From NCBI GenBank assembly GCA_040756735.1, contig JBFLYC010000003.1, positions 1-64,000 on the forward strand: DNA of 64,000 nucleotides. Reading direction: 5' to 3'. The notes beneath the pieces were generated by a model, which was not told where the DNA came from, searched no databases, and worked only from the letters and a program-made list of their open reading frames with translations. The DNA comes from JBFLYC01 sp040756735 (GTDB lineage Bacteria > Bacillota > DSM-16504 > Desulfitibacterales > Desulfitibacteraceae). The number at the start of each line of letters is the position of its first letter. The first letter of the stretch is position 1. Both the position numbers and the translations under genes were made by a program. Shown piece by piece: positions 7,946 to 16,284 of this stretch.

Positions 7946-8096
7946 CTTTTTTTCTCCTAAAAAATATTTAGCTACGAAACCATATGAATACCACTTGATT
8001 GCACAGCACTATTATCTCTTCATTCCTTTTATAAAACCCCAATTAGTTGGAAGACATCTATATTTGTTTTAAGGCATCATGTACCATAGGGTCTTA

Positions 8097-8141
8097 AGTA
8101 TACTTTATAAAAACTTCTAGCAATACTTTAATCAATATTCA
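8097..8141 (-). promoter_or_regulatory. Candidate dehalobox and -10 for the EamA-tatA unit
   Basis: TTAAT-CAAT-ATTCA at 8128-8141 matches 9 of 10 positions of the CprK/RdhK-type box TTAAT-N4-ATTAA. On the minus strand a TATACT at 8097-8102 lies such that the predicted start point is about 44 bases from the box centre, the geometry of class II FNR/CRP activation. The box overlaps the stop codon of rdhK. The region is AT-rich, where a 9/10 match by chance is not rare, so this is suggestive only. Confidence 0.4.
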
Positions 8142-8836
8142 AACAAATCAACATATTCTTTAAGTAGCTCGCTGCTTACATAGATTTCATTGTTAACTAC
8201 ACGGACACATCCAATCTTTTTAAGACTATTAATAATGCGACATACAGTTACTCTATTTGTACCAATAAACTCCCCTAACTGTTGATGTGACAAATTAACA
8301 GGAATTTTGTTGTACTCCTCCATTAATTCACTTTGGTTATACTTTAACAGTGAATACCAAAAGTAGACCAATCTCTCCTTTGGATTAAAAATGGATTGTG
8401 AACCAAGACTTTTAATAGCACTTTTAAACTTTAATGTTACATTGCAGATAATATCAACTGCCAGTTGAGGATTGTCATTGATAGCTCTGTAGGCTGTTTC
8501 CTTGGAGATATTATAAATTAAGCTTGTTTCTATTGCCTGAACATTTATAGTTAAAGGTTCCCCTAAAAATAATGGTCCATCACCAAATACACTTCCAGGA
8601 AAAAGAATGCCAGGCGCCCTAGCTTTACCACCAGCATCAACTATAACAAATCTAGCTAGCCCTTTATCTACATAATAAAGATTTTGCACTACGTCGCCTT
8701 GATTTAAAATAGTGCATCCTGCAGGATACTCTTTACTGACCCCTTTTTTTTGTGCTATTTCCCTCCAATTGTAGCATGAAGGGACAATCCATGGTATATT
8801 ACCTAAACCCATTGAATTCACATATGCTCCCCCCAC
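8132..8836 (-). CDS. rdhK: RdhK/CprK-type CRP-FNR family regulator
   Basis: 234 residues: a cyclic-nucleotide-binding-like beta-roll (about 30-145, with the typical phrase GCTILNQGDVVQNLYYVDKG), a long dimer helix and a C-terminal Crp-type winged helix (LSHQQLGEFIGTNRVTVCRI). Size and position match CprK/RdhK proteins, which bind halogenated substrates through the sensor roll and activate rdh promoters at dehaloboxes. Identification as RdhK rather than another CRP-FNR protein rests on the neighbours rdhB, rdhA and rdhC. Effector specificity cannot be read from sequence. Start ATG 8836 overlaps no other gene; GGGGGGAG stands upstream. Confidence 0.82.
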   Translation of the reverse strand: MGGAYVNSMGLGNIPWIVPSCYNWREIAQKKGVSKEYPAGCTILNQGDVVQNLYYVDKGLARFVIVDAGGKARAPGILFPGSVFGDGPLFLGEPLTINVQAIETSLIYNISKETAYRAINDNPQLAVDIICNVTLKFKSAIKSLGSQSIFNPKERLVYFWYSLLKYNQSELMEEYNKIPVNLSHQQLGEFIGTNRVTVCRIINSLKKIGCVRVVNNEIYVSSELLKEYVDLFEY

Positions 8837-8954
8837 AAAACTAGTCTTGCGTATTAAAAGACATCAAGCCAATTATGCCAAAGGATTATTATAATGTTAC
8901 CTATAATCAATATAAAAAATATATAAAATAATATTCTTTGCATAAGCACTCCAT

Positions 8955-10151
8955 CTATTTAACGGTTTTTAATATACTTGGGTTCTGTTTCTCTTTAGTA
9001 TCTTTTACTAATAATGACTTTAAAGTATTTCGGCTATATCTACCAAACTGAGAGCATAAGTCCAATGCTGCTCCAGTTGGACAAATATATTGACACCAAA
9101 ATCTTTTTTTTATAAGTCCGGCCATTATTACTAAGAATAAGAGTGACCATAAATAAAAGTTTCCAACAAAGCTAAATAGTGTTGCAAATGGTTCAAAAGT
9201 AGATATATTTGGGTTTCTAGATAAAAATATTAATAATAGCCCTACCCACAATAGTAATACTCTAGTTAAACGAAGTTTTTTATTTATCCTAGAGTCTATT
9301 TCAATATTTAAGCCGCTTACTTTGTTTAGCAACTCCTGTGCGCACCCAAAGGGGCAGAGCCAATAACAATAAATGTTTTTACCCCAAAAAACAGCTAGGC
9401 CTATACCACCAAATAAGATAATATACCATAAGAGATTCTCTTTAGCTGTTGGATAATAACCTAACAAACTCGAACCGAAATAAGCGATAGTAATTGGTCT
9501 ATTTAAATAAAAACCTATGATAATCAAACTTATACTATTTATTATCAATCTGTATCGAGTCTTTTTAAAGACTAGGCTTAATAAGATGGCCATAACATAG
9601 ATAAGAGTCACAATTAATTCCAGCGGACCTATATTCCAGTTTTTTTTCTCTTCGGGAATTTGTTTATTTAGGTAGGTTCGGCCAACATTATAACTCGCCT
9701 TTTTTGCTGATTCCATAATAGCTTGACAAGTTATAGTAGCACCTGAGATATTATCAATATCATAATCTAGCACAAACCTACTGTTAACAGCTTTGCCAGG
9801 AAAGTTATCTAGAAATCCATTATCCATAACTTTTTTCATGAAGGAGGGGGTCTCAACATGGTTTATCACCGCTACATTTGTTATGTTACCTTCATTCGAA
9901 ATAGCTATTCCAACTGTCAACGGCCCACCATATCCCTTTGCCTCCTCAAAAACAATATAACCTATGTCTATGTCATTGATTTGTACAACAAAAACTGTTG
10001 GATTATTACTAATTTGTTTGTATTCAGAAGCATCTGGTATCAACTGCTTTAAATGGTATTCATATTCAATACTTAAACCTCTTATTGGATAAAGCCATGC
10101 TAATACAAGAACTAACACTAAAATAATGTATATTAATCTTTTATTTAACAT
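8955..10151 (-). CDS. rdhC: RdhC/CprC-type membrane FMN-binding, NosR-like protein
   Basis: 398 residues from ATG 10151 (GGGAG nine bases upstream; the longer frame to 10187 has no RBS). Order: N-terminal membrane helix, a peripheral FMN-binding domain ending in the flavinylation motif S-G-A-T-I-T (Thr at residue 139 of this start), then five or so helices with two NosR-like cysteine clusters, CYWLCPFGC and CQYICPTGAALDLC. This is the RdhC/NosR arrangement. Covalent FMN is expected on the motif Thr, added by ApbE; recent work sees RdhC as an electron carrier from menaquinol to RdhA. Follows rdhA but a strong hairpin lies between. Confidence 0.9.
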   Translation of the reverse strand: MLNKRLIYIILVLVLVLAWLYPIRGLSIEYEYHLKQLIPDASEYKQISNNPTVFVVQINDIDIGYIVFEEAKGYGGPLTVGIAISNEGNITNVAVINHVETPSFMKKVMDNGFLDNFPGKAVNSRFVLDYDIDNISGATITCQAIMESAKKASYNVGRTYLNKQIPEEKKNWNIGPLELIVTLIYVMAILLSLVFKKTRYRLIINSISLIIIGFYLNRPITIAYFGSSLLGYYPTAKENLLWYIILFGGIGLAVFWGKNIYCYWLCPFGCAQELLNKVSGLNIEIDSRINKKLRLTRVLLLWVGLLLIFLSRNPNISTFEPFATLFSFVGNFYLWSLLFLVIMAGLIKKRFWCQYICPTGAALDLCSQFGRYSRNTLKSLLVKDTKEKQNPSILKTVK

Positions 10152-10200
10152 TAATAGCATCTCCCAGATATAATCTGCAAGTACCAATAATCAATGTGAT

Positions 10201-10242
10201 AAAAACTAGGTGAGTATTTTTTTAATATAAATACTCACCTAG
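10201..10242 (-). terminator. Terminator between rdhA and rdhC
   Basis: A perfect 14-bp stem (CTAGGTGAGTATTT at 10206-10219 with its complement at 10229-10242) and a 9-nt loop, followed on the minus strand by TTTTT (10201-10205). It would terminate rdhBA transcripts or at least reduce read-through into rdhC, giving more catalytic subunit than RdhC. Confidence 0.9.
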
Positions 10243-10299
10243 AATTATAATAAAGCATAATCGGTAAATTTGTACAGATGTATTAAACCAACTATTGAA

Positions 10300-11610
10300 T
10301 TAGTATAGTTCAGGAAATTCTAACCACCATCGGTACTCTGCTATGGCTTCATTACCAAAACCAAACATATCATCAACTTCTTTAAGCAGATGTCCTTGTT
10401 TGCCAAATTTTGATGCGGCCCATTTTCCTACATCATGGAACCAAGATTTCTCCTTATTATTCCAAGGGCATACTTTTAAGCATCTACCACAAGAAGAGCC
10501 ATCCCTGTTGGTCACACGGAAGGTGGTACACTTTTGAATGTCATGTGGCCACTTTTTATAGCCGTTGAATACTGTTTGATCTCTTTCCATACTAATAGCA
10601 CCCGCAGGGCATTCCTCTGCACACTTCATACACTTTGAGCAAAAATCACGAAGTCCAAAATCTATAGGTTTATCTGGCATTAGTGGCAAATCTGTTGTAA
10701 CTGCAGCCATTTTATGCCTTACTCCTAGTACAGGGTGTAAGACTGAATCGCCTATTCTACTTAATTCACCCAAACCAGCTGAAATTAGACATGGAGTCCC
10801 TACTAATTGGTAGTTTGTACAATGGTGAGCTCTTGCGTTATAACCAAGATTTCTAATATATCCTGCTAGGCAGCATGCTATCATTCCAGAAGTTAAGTAT
10901 GACATCATACTTTGGGAACCACTAATTCCATCATATCCAGTTGAACCTTTAAGAGTATAGAGGTCTTGATCGACTAAAATTACAATCACGTATGGATGAT
11001 CATTCACTACCGGTGTCATATCATCAAGACTGGCTGTTCCTTCATAAAGCACTTTAGAAATTGGCGGAGCTTTATGTGTGTAGAGAGCAAATTTAGGAAG
11101 TACACCTATTCCTATTGCATCGGCTTTTAAAAATAATCCAGTCTTTTTAATATGCTCAGACATACGTTCTGGATCTGGTATGCTAAGCTTATCAGGGTTA
11201 GCCTCCCCATCAACAGCGTCTTCACTGGCAATGAAAGTTCTCATTCTACTAATAGCTCCACCTAGAGGGTGTTTGGGTATAAAGCGTCTTATCTGATTCT
11301 TTGCATCTTCCCCGTAATATCCCTGTGCGGCCTGATAGAAACCATGCATGTCTTCGCTTATCCTTTTAATCTCTCCAACTATTTCTGTAGTTCCAAACAT
11401 ACCCTTTGATATTTCAAGTTGTTTTACTATTGCCCCATCCATGCCAGTACTAGCTAATGCTTTATTTGTAGCGGCAGAAGCTAAGTGTCTTTTGTTTAAT
11501 AAAGCAAATAAACCCGCACTTGTTGCCAGTCCCGCGCCAAGGCCTAAAAAATTCCTTCTCGTTGTTCTGAATAATTGTCTCTGGTCACTTTTTTTCTTTT
11601 CTGAAAGCAT
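10300..11610 (-). CDS. rdhA: Reductive dehalogenase catalytic subunit
   Basis: 436 residues. A Tat signal (TTRRNFLGLGAG, Arg18-Arg19) starts the protein. The C-terminal part has two ferredoxin-type clusters: C324-x2-C327-x2-C330-x3-C334P and C361-x12-C374-x2-C377-x3-C381P, the RdhA pattern. The middle region matches the corrinoid-binding nitroreductase-like fold (LVDQDLYTL, SGSQSMMSYLTSGM, LGYNARAHH). The C-terminus ends with the aromatic stretch EYRWWLEFPELY seen in many RdhA. The enzyme reduces halogenated organics at a corrinoid centre outside the membrane and ends the respiratory chain. Somewhat shorter than the usual 450-550 residues but no motif is missing. Substrate cannot be predicted. 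Confidence 0.95.
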   Translation of the reverse strand: MLSEKKKSDQRQLFRTTRRNFLGLGAGLATSAGLFALLNKRHLASAATNKALASTGMDGAIVKQLEISKGMFGTTEIVGEIKRISEDMHGFYQAAQGYYGEDAKNQIRRFIPKHPLGGAISRMRTFIASEDAVDGEANPDKLSIPDPERMSEHIKKTGLFLKADAIGIGVLPKFALYTHKAPPISKVLYEGTASLDDMTPVVNDHPYVIVILVDQDLYTLKGSTGYDGISGSQSMMSYLTSGMIACCLAGYIRNLGYNARAHHCTNYQLVGTPCLISAGLGELSRIGDSVLHPVLGVRHKMAAVTTDLPLMPDKPIDFGLRDFCSKCMKCAEECPAGAISMERDQTVFNGYKKWPHDIQKCTTFRVTNRDGSSCGRCLKVCPWNNKEKSWFHDVGKWAASKFGKQGHLLKEVDDMFGFGNEAIAEYRWWLEFPELY

Positions 11611-11611
11611 T

Positions 11612-11926
11612 TTATCCCTCCTTTGATACCGGCATATCCGATTTTTGCCCAGCAGTTTTAAGAATCCCTATGGTTCTAGCCAGTAGTATTGCTCCTATAA
11701 TTGATATTACAAAAAACATAAAAGCTCCTATTGTTGCTGCCCTTGTTTCATGATAGACAATGTTTAAATAAACAAAGGAAATTCCATAAATTGTCCATAA
11801 ATACCAAGTAATTACCCCAAACCATTTGTACCATTTGATTTTTCCGTGATTCTGCGAATAATTATATAGCCAAATTATAATTACTGTTCCTACAACACCA
11901 GCTACAAAAGTAAATATTGTACTCAT
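11612..11926 (-). CDS. rdhB: Reductive dehalogenase membrane anchor
   Basis: 104 residues with three membrane helices, directly in front of rdhA with no gap to speak of (one base), so translationally coupled. The sequence WYKWFGVITWYLW around residue 31 corresponds to the W-Y/F-E-W region of RdhB, with Lys in place of Glu. RdhB anchors RdhA to the outer membrane face. The B-then-A gene order is that of the cpr locus in Desulfitobacterium, unlike the pceAB order. Confidence 0.88.
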   Translation of the reverse strand: MSTIFTFVAGVVGTVIIIWLYNYSQNHGKIKWYKWFGVITWYLWTIYGISFVYLNIVYHETRAATIGAFMFFVISIIGAILLARTIGILKTAGQKSDMPVSKEG

Positions 11927-11980
11927 AAGATCCCCCTTTCATAAAGTCTATAAATATAACTTGTCAATATTATATAAAAT

Positions 11981-12032
11981 ATTTATAATAATAGCTGTAT
12001 ACAGAGCTACATCTTACATTAATTTTTTGTAA
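11981..12032 (-). promoter_or_regulatory. Candidate dehalobox promoter of rdhBA at the IS boundary
   Basis: On the minus strand TTACA-AAAA-ATTAA (12019-12032) matches 8 of 10 dehalobox positions, and a TATTAT around 11989-11994 would place the start near 11983, about 42 bases from the box centre. The box overlaps the apparent left end of the IS1634-type element, so the insertion may have supplied or altered the upstream half. An 8/10 match in such AT-rich DNA is weak evidence alone. Confidence 0.35.
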
Positions 12033-12171
12033 TTCGGGTCTTTGACAGTGTAATAATAAAAAAATCGCTAAAGCCTTTGATAGGCTTAATTTTTTTGTCA
12101 ACTTTGCTATATTTTTCTTTCGTAATGCCTCGTAATGTGTTATAATATAAGAGATTAGAGGAGTTGATTTT

Positions 12172-13914
12172 ATGAGACTGTCTTTTTCAAAATCTAAAAA
12201 TGCCACTTCACTTTATGTGATAAAAGATGTTGTCGAAAAAAATAAACGTACTACTAAAACTGTAGAAAAACTCGGAACCATTAAAGAATTAGAAGAAAAA
12301 CTAAATGGTGAAGATCCCATAGAATGGGCAAAAAAATACATTGAGGAGCTAAATAAGAAAGAAAAAGAAGAAAAAAGAGAAGTGCTCGTTAAATATTCTC
12401 CTGCAAAGCTTATCAACAAAGGTGAGCAGCGCTCTTTTAACGGTGGGTATCTTTTCCTGCAAAAGATTTATCATGAACTTGGAATACATAAGATTTGCAA
12501 GGAAATATCTCAGAAGTACAAATTCGATTTTGATTTGAATTCAATTCTTTCTAGGTTGATTTATGGCAGGGTTATCTTTCCTTCTTCCAAACTCGCAACT
12601 TATAAGCTTTCTAAGAAGTTTATAGAACAGCCGAATTTTGATCTGCATCAAATATATAGAGCTCTTGAAGTTTTGGCCAAGGAAACAGATTTTATACAAT
12701 CCTCATTATATGAAAACAGTTTAAAGGTTAGTAAGAGAAATACGGGTGTGCTCTACTATGATTGCACCAATTACTTTTTTGAAATTGAACAGGAAGATGG
12801 GCTTAAACAATACGGTCCATCAAAAGAGCACAAACCAAACCCTATAGTTCAAATGGGTCTATTTATGGACGGAGACGGTATTCCTCTTGCTTTTAGCATT
12901 AATAGGGGAAATATGAATGAACAGCTCACATTAAAACCTTTAGAAAAGAAGATTTTATCGGATTTTGAGCTTTCTAAGTTTATCGTTTGTACTGATGCAG
13001 GTCTTGCTTCTGAGGCTAATCGTAAGTTTAATGATAAGGATGGCCGGGCTTTTATTACAACCCAGTCTATTAAGAAATTAAAGAAACACCTTAAAGAATG
13101 GGCTCTTGCTACAGATGGCTGGAAACTTCCAGGTAGCGAAAAAACCTATGATATTTCTAAACTTGATGAAATGATAGATAAAGCTGACGATGAAGATAAA
13201 GCAAAAATACGAGCTAAGGTCTTTTACAAAGAGCGTTGGATCAAAGAAAATGGTTTTGAACAAAAGCTTATTGTCACTTACTCTATCAAATATAGGGATT
13301 ATCAGCGTAAAATCCGCAATTCCCAGATAGAACGCGCTCAAAAAACAATAGATACTAACCCTGCGACAATAAACAAATGCAGGCAAAACGATTACAAAAG
13401 ATTTATTCATAAAACAAACTGCACTCTCGACGGAGAAGTTGCAGATAATGAAATATACCGCATTGATACCGATCTTATCCAAAAAGAAGAAGTATTTGAT
13501 GGGTTTTATGGGGTTTGTACTAATCTTGATGATGATGCCACTGAAATAATCAAGGTGAACCATAGGAAATGGGAAATAGAAGAATGTTTTAGAATTATGA
13601 AAAGTGAGTTTAAGGCAAGACCTGTATATTTAAGCAATGATGACAGGATAGAAGCACATTTTGCAACTTGCTTTATATCATTAATTATTTATAGACTACT
13701 GGAAAAGAAGCTTGGTGAAAACTTTACTTGTCATGAAATTATTAGTGAATTGCGTGAGATGAATTTCAAAGAAATTAAGGGCGAAGGTTATGAACCACTA
13801 TATACAAGAACAGATTTTACCGATGTCTTACATGAGGCTTTTGGCTTTCGCACTGACTATCAAATTGTAACTACAAGTATGATGAAAAAAATTTTTAAAA
13901 GCACAAAATCATAA
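12172..13914 (+). CDS. IS1634 family transposase (DDE, IS4 superfamily)
   Basis: 580 residues, full length for the family. The N-terminal part begins MRLSFSKSKNATSLYVIKDV, as usual for IS1634. The DDE triad is visible: Asp in YYDCTNYFFEIE (about residue 201), Asp in CTDAGLASEAN (about 282) and Glu in the RKWEIEECFRIMKSEF motif near 466, the IS4-type Y/H-R-K-W-E-I-E-E-x-F. AGAGGAG precedes the ATG. No internal stop, so the element may still move. A duplicate in the same genome would be expected. Confidence 0.95.
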   Translation: MRLSFSKSKNATSLYVIKDVVEKNKRTTKTVEKLGTIKELEEKLNGEDPIEWAKKYIEELNKKEKEEKREVLVKYSPAKLINKGEQRSFNGGYLFLQKIYHELGIHKICKEISQKYKFDFDLNSILSRLIYGRVIFPSSKLATYKLSKKFIEQPNFDLHQIYRALEVLAKETDFIQSSLYENSLKVSKRNTGVLYYDCTNYFFEIEQEDGLKQYGPSKEHKPNPIVQMGLFMDGDGIPLAFSINRGNMNEQLTLKPLEKKILSDFELSKFIVCTDAGLASEANRKFNDKDGRAFITTQSIKKLKKHLKEWALATDGWKLPGSEKTYDISKLDEMIDKADDEDKAKIRAKVFYKERWIKENGFEQKLIVTYSIKYRDYQRKIRNSQIERAQKTIDTNPATINKCRQNDYKRFIHKTNCTLDGEVADNEIYRIDTDLIQKEEVFDGFYGVCTNLDDDATEIIKVNHRKWEIEECFRIMKSEFKARPVYLSNDDRIEAHFATCFISLIIYRLLEKKLGENFTCHEIISELREMNFKEIKGEGYEPLYTRTDFTDVLHEAFGFRTDYQIVTTSMMKKIFKSTKS

Positions 13915-13944
13915 AAACATTACGCACTTTTTACATAAACATTA

Positions 13945-13986
13945 AATCCTGCAAAACCTTTAATACCAAGGCGTTGCAGGATTTTT
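13945..13986 (+). terminator. Terminator after the IS transposase
   Basis: AAATCCTGCAA pairs with TTGCAGGATTT across a loop of about 18 bases, followed by TTTT. Placed 30 bp after the transposase stop, inside the element. Confidence 0.8.
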
Positions 13987-14065
13987 GCTTCTTTCAAGTG
14001 TCAAATATGGGATTATAATTTAGATTTCTAATACAATCAAGTATTTTTGTGCTTATTTTGCGTGC

Positions 14066-14488
14066 TTATTTAATGACCAGCACTGGGACTTTGGAATAAC
14101 CTACCACTTTTTGGGCCACACTGCCAATAATCAAGCTTTTAAACCCGCCTGCTCCCCGTGTTCCTACAATGATTAAGTCTGCCTTTTTGTCACTGGCATA
14201 TTTAACGATGCTTTCCGCCGGGTGTCCATGCAAGATAACTGCATTAAGAGCAATCTTGTTCTCTTCACCTATCCGCCTGATTTCCTCCAATTGCGGCTTG
14301 ATGGTTCTTTCTCCATTTTTATACGCTTCATCAATTTCATCTATAGTTGGACTAAATTCCGGAGCTCTCACCACAGCTAAAACCGTAACGGAAGCTTCCA
14401 GGGTTTTTGCCAGGCTAATGGCAGCTTCCAGGGCCTTTTTACTGTACTTGGAACCGTCATATCCCACAACTATTCTTTTGATTACCAT
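14066..14488 (-). CDS. Universal stress protein (UspA family)
   Basis: 140 residues with the ATP-binding UspA signature G-x2-G-x9-G-S near the C-terminus (GTRGAGGFKSLIIGSVAQ) and the N-terminal beta strand VVGYDGSKYSKKAL. ATG 14488 is preceded by GGAGGGTGG; it overlaps the end of the antiporter gene by 32 bases, so the two are coupled. Downstream of a fluoride riboswitch, in company known for that regulon (antiporters and Usp proteins are established members). Function in fluoride stress is not defined. Confidence 0.93.
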   Translation of the reverse strand: MVIKRIVVGYDGSKYSKKALEAAISLAKTLEASVTVLAVVRAPEFSPTIDEIDEAYKNGERTIKPQLEEIRRIGEENKIALNAVILHGHPAESIVKYASDKKADLIIVGTRGAGGFKSLIIGSVAQKVVGYSKVPVLVIK

Positions 14489-15656
14489 CTTCCACCCTCC
14501 CCTCTAATACTTTAGCTTTACCATTCAACAATTCATCTTCATCCGACAAAGGATAAAAGAATTTCTGCGCAATCAATGTAGGAATAATTGCGCTGAGGAT
14601 TACGGCAGCTACCAGGACGCTATATTGATCCCTGGTCACTAGGTTATTTGTCAAACCATATAATGCCGATATGGTGCCGAAGGTCAAGCCAGTGCTCATT
14701 AATAAAGTGGTATAGATGCCTGTGCGTCTCTCATATCCGAAAAATTTTGTAGCAGGCAGCACCCCGGCAAATTTGGCCAACACTTTAACAACAAGAAAAA
14801 AGAGAATTATTCCAAACATAGATATTAATGCTGAAAATGAAACCAGGGCTCCGGCTTTAATAAAATAAAATGGGGTAAAGGCCGTAAAAGTAATAGCCCG
14901 CATTTTATGTAATGTATCCTTGTATTTTGTGAAAAAACCAGCCATGGCCATGCCGATGATATAAGCCGGCAAAACAGCTTCACTGCCTCCATAAAGGGCC
15001 ATATATGCCAGAATAGCCAGGATAACAAAGATAAATTTGATTTCTGGTTCGCTAACCTTACCGCTATACATTTGAAAAATGCGGTAAGCTAGCGGCGTGC
15101 TGACGATAAGGGCAAAAACGAGCACTACTCCGAAAATGAGCATTTTTATGGAAAAACCAGAAAACAACAATCCCAAGGCCAATACGGTTCCCAAATCGGT
15201 AACAAAACAAGCTGCCAGGATAGACTGCCCTAAACGGCTTGAAGAAAGACCGCTTTCCACCATTACTGCGTAAACCACTGCTACAGAGGTAGTGGATAAA
15301 GCTATCCCTGCAATTTTTGCCGCATTCAGATCCCAGTGAAAAACATAATAGGCGGTTATCATGCCCAACAAAAAAGGCATGAGAAATGATGAAAACCCTA
15401 TCCCCAGACTTTCCCAGAGGTTTCTTTTTAATGTTTCAGGTTCAATTTCAGCACCCGCCAAAAAGGTAAGGATAACTGCTCCGAACCCTGCTAAAAAGTT
15501 GACCCATTCCGTAATTGGAATATTAACAATATTCCCTGCAATGACACCAACTGCTATCTCAATCAATGCCACCGATATTCCCAAACGAATTGAAATAACA
15601 CTTGCGGCAAGGGCGAAGAAAAGCCACTGCGCTGCAATTAAATAGTTTTGTTCCAT
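14457..15656 (-). CDS. CPA2-type cation:proton antiporter
   Basis: 399 residues, twelve or so membrane helices, of the Na+/H+ exchanger (monovalent cation:proton antiporter-2) family. Seen features are an N-terminal helix block, the phrase ILTFLAGAEIEPE typical of the helix 3 end, AGIALSTTSVAVVYAVM, and the unwound-helix region TGLTFGTISALYGL in the last third. No TrkA domain. Its 5' UTR is the fluoride riboswitch at 15751-15840; related antiporters under such switches are thought to help expel fluoride or rebalance pH. Cognate ion not deducible. Confidence 0.88.
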   Translation of the reverse strand: MEQNYLIAAQWLFFALAASVISIRLGISVALIEIAVGVIAGNIVNIPITEWVNFLAGFGAVILTFLAGAEIEPETLKRNLWESLGIGFSSFLMPFLLGMITAYYVFHWDLNAAKIAGIALSTTSVAVVYAVMVESGLSSSRLGQSILAACFVTDLGTVLALGLLFSGFSIKMLIFGVVLVFALIVSTPLAYRIFQMYSGKVSEPEIKFIFVILAILAYMALYGGSEAVLPAYIIGMAMAGFFTKYKDTLHKMRAITFTAFTPFYFIKAGALVSFSALISMFGIILFFLVVKVLAKFAGVLPATKFFGYERRTGIYTTLLMSTGLTFGTISALYGLTNNLVTRDQYSVLVAAVILSAIIPTLIAQKFFYPLSDEDELLNGKAKVLEGRVEDGNQKNSCGI

Positions 15657-15750
15657 CAGTTATTACCTCCTAGTCATAACAGTTAGAGCTTTTGACAGCC
15701 TGTTTGCATTCCCCCCTCCGCTGCCATTGCCATGAATAGTAGGAGTTTTA

Positions 15751-15840
15751 GTAAAACAAAAAGCTCCTATCCAATCTAAAATGAATGGATAGGAGCTATT
15801 AGCTTTCAACAAGCGTTTATGGTGAGCTCCATCACCGGAT
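15751..15840 (-). ncRNA. Fluoride (crcB) riboswitch, antiporter copy
   Basis: On the minus strand the aptamer reads GGTGATGGAGCTCACC (15836-15821), then ATAAACGC and a short stem to AAAGCTAATAGCTCCTAT, matching the crcB consensus GGNGATGG-x-CC / AAAC-GC / GCTRATRRCTCCTAC. The 3' arm AGCTCCTATCCA is shared with a terminator stem (pairs with TGGATAGGAGCT) ending in TTTTTGTTTT, so fluoride binding should prevent termination. It lies 95 bp upstream of the antiporter start. Near-identical to 22640-22719. Confidence 0.93.
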
Positions 15841-15855
15841 TATTTGTTTTCCTTT

Positions 15856-15884
15856 ATTATACAGCAGATAATAAGCTAACGCTA
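15856..15884 (-). promoter_or_regulatory. Promoter of the antiporter riboswitch transcript
   Basis: On the minus strand TAGCGT (15884-15879), 17 bases, then TATAAT (15861-15856), starting about 15 bases before the aptamer. The same arrangement with the same flanking TTGTGTAGCGTTA occurs before the second riboswitch, supporting it as a real promoter. It lies just beyond the DUF190 stop. Confidence 0.75.
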
Positions 15885-15892
15885 CACAATTT

Positions 15893-16270
15893 TTATTGAT
15901 ATACGTTATTTTCCTTAAGACAATTTGACTTCTTTGTTCTAATGGAATACTTGTTAACCTCCACATCTTCAATGGTAATCAGTCCTTCCTGAACCGCTTC
16001 ATCCAGAAAAGGCATCAGTTTATCAATATATTCCACACTATCAATAATATCTACCACCAGCGGCAGGTCATTGGATAGGTCCAAAACCCGGGCGGTCTTA
16101 ACCCGGCTGTTGGCCCCAAAACCTTCTATTCCCCGAAAAACTGTAGCTCCAGCCAATCCTAGTTCTTTCGCCTTTAAAACAATGGCATGGTACAGGGACA
16201 TTCCTTTGTACTTGCTCATCTCACCAATGTAAATCCTCAATCTCCTAGCCTGACCAGAAATTTTCACCAT
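15893..16270 (-). CDS. DUF190 family protein
   Basis: 125 residues from ATG 16270 (GAAGGGAG eight bases upstream; a longer frame to 16324 would overlap the fluC remnant). It belongs to DUF190, small ferredoxin-fold-like proteins; visible core is RRLRIYIGEMSKYKGMSLYH, GLAGATVFRGIEGFG and LPLVVDIIDS. DUF190 genes very often stand beside fluC/crcB in fluoride loci, as here. The protein is soluble and its action is unknown; PII-like fold and a role in channel regulation have been suggested for the family. Confidence 0.9.
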   Translation of the reverse strand: MVKISGQARRLRIYIGEMSKYKGMSLYHAIVLKAKELGLAGATVFRGIEGFGANSRVKTARVLDLSNDLPLVVDIIDSVEYIDKLMPFLDEAVQEGLITIEDVEVNKYSIRTKKSNCLKENNVYQ

Positions 16271-16284
16271 ACATTTGCTCCCTT

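Larger units (their letters stand above)
12027..14019 (+). mobile_element. IS1634-family insertion sequence (approximate ends)
   Basis: Imperfect terminal inverted repeats lie around 12027-12048 and 13996-14019, sharing TTTGACA and a TAAT-C stretch. Between them is one transposase gene with its own TATAAT promoter and a terminator. Ends are given to within several bases; a short TAATT at both flanks could be the target duplication. The element sits between the rdhBA promoter and the usp gene. Confidence 0.65.

Noticed and set aside
8903..8916. Third dehalobox upstream of rdhK (ATAAT-CAAT-ATAAA)
   Set aside because: Only 8 of 10 in very AT-rich DNA and no convincing -10 spacing; chance level.
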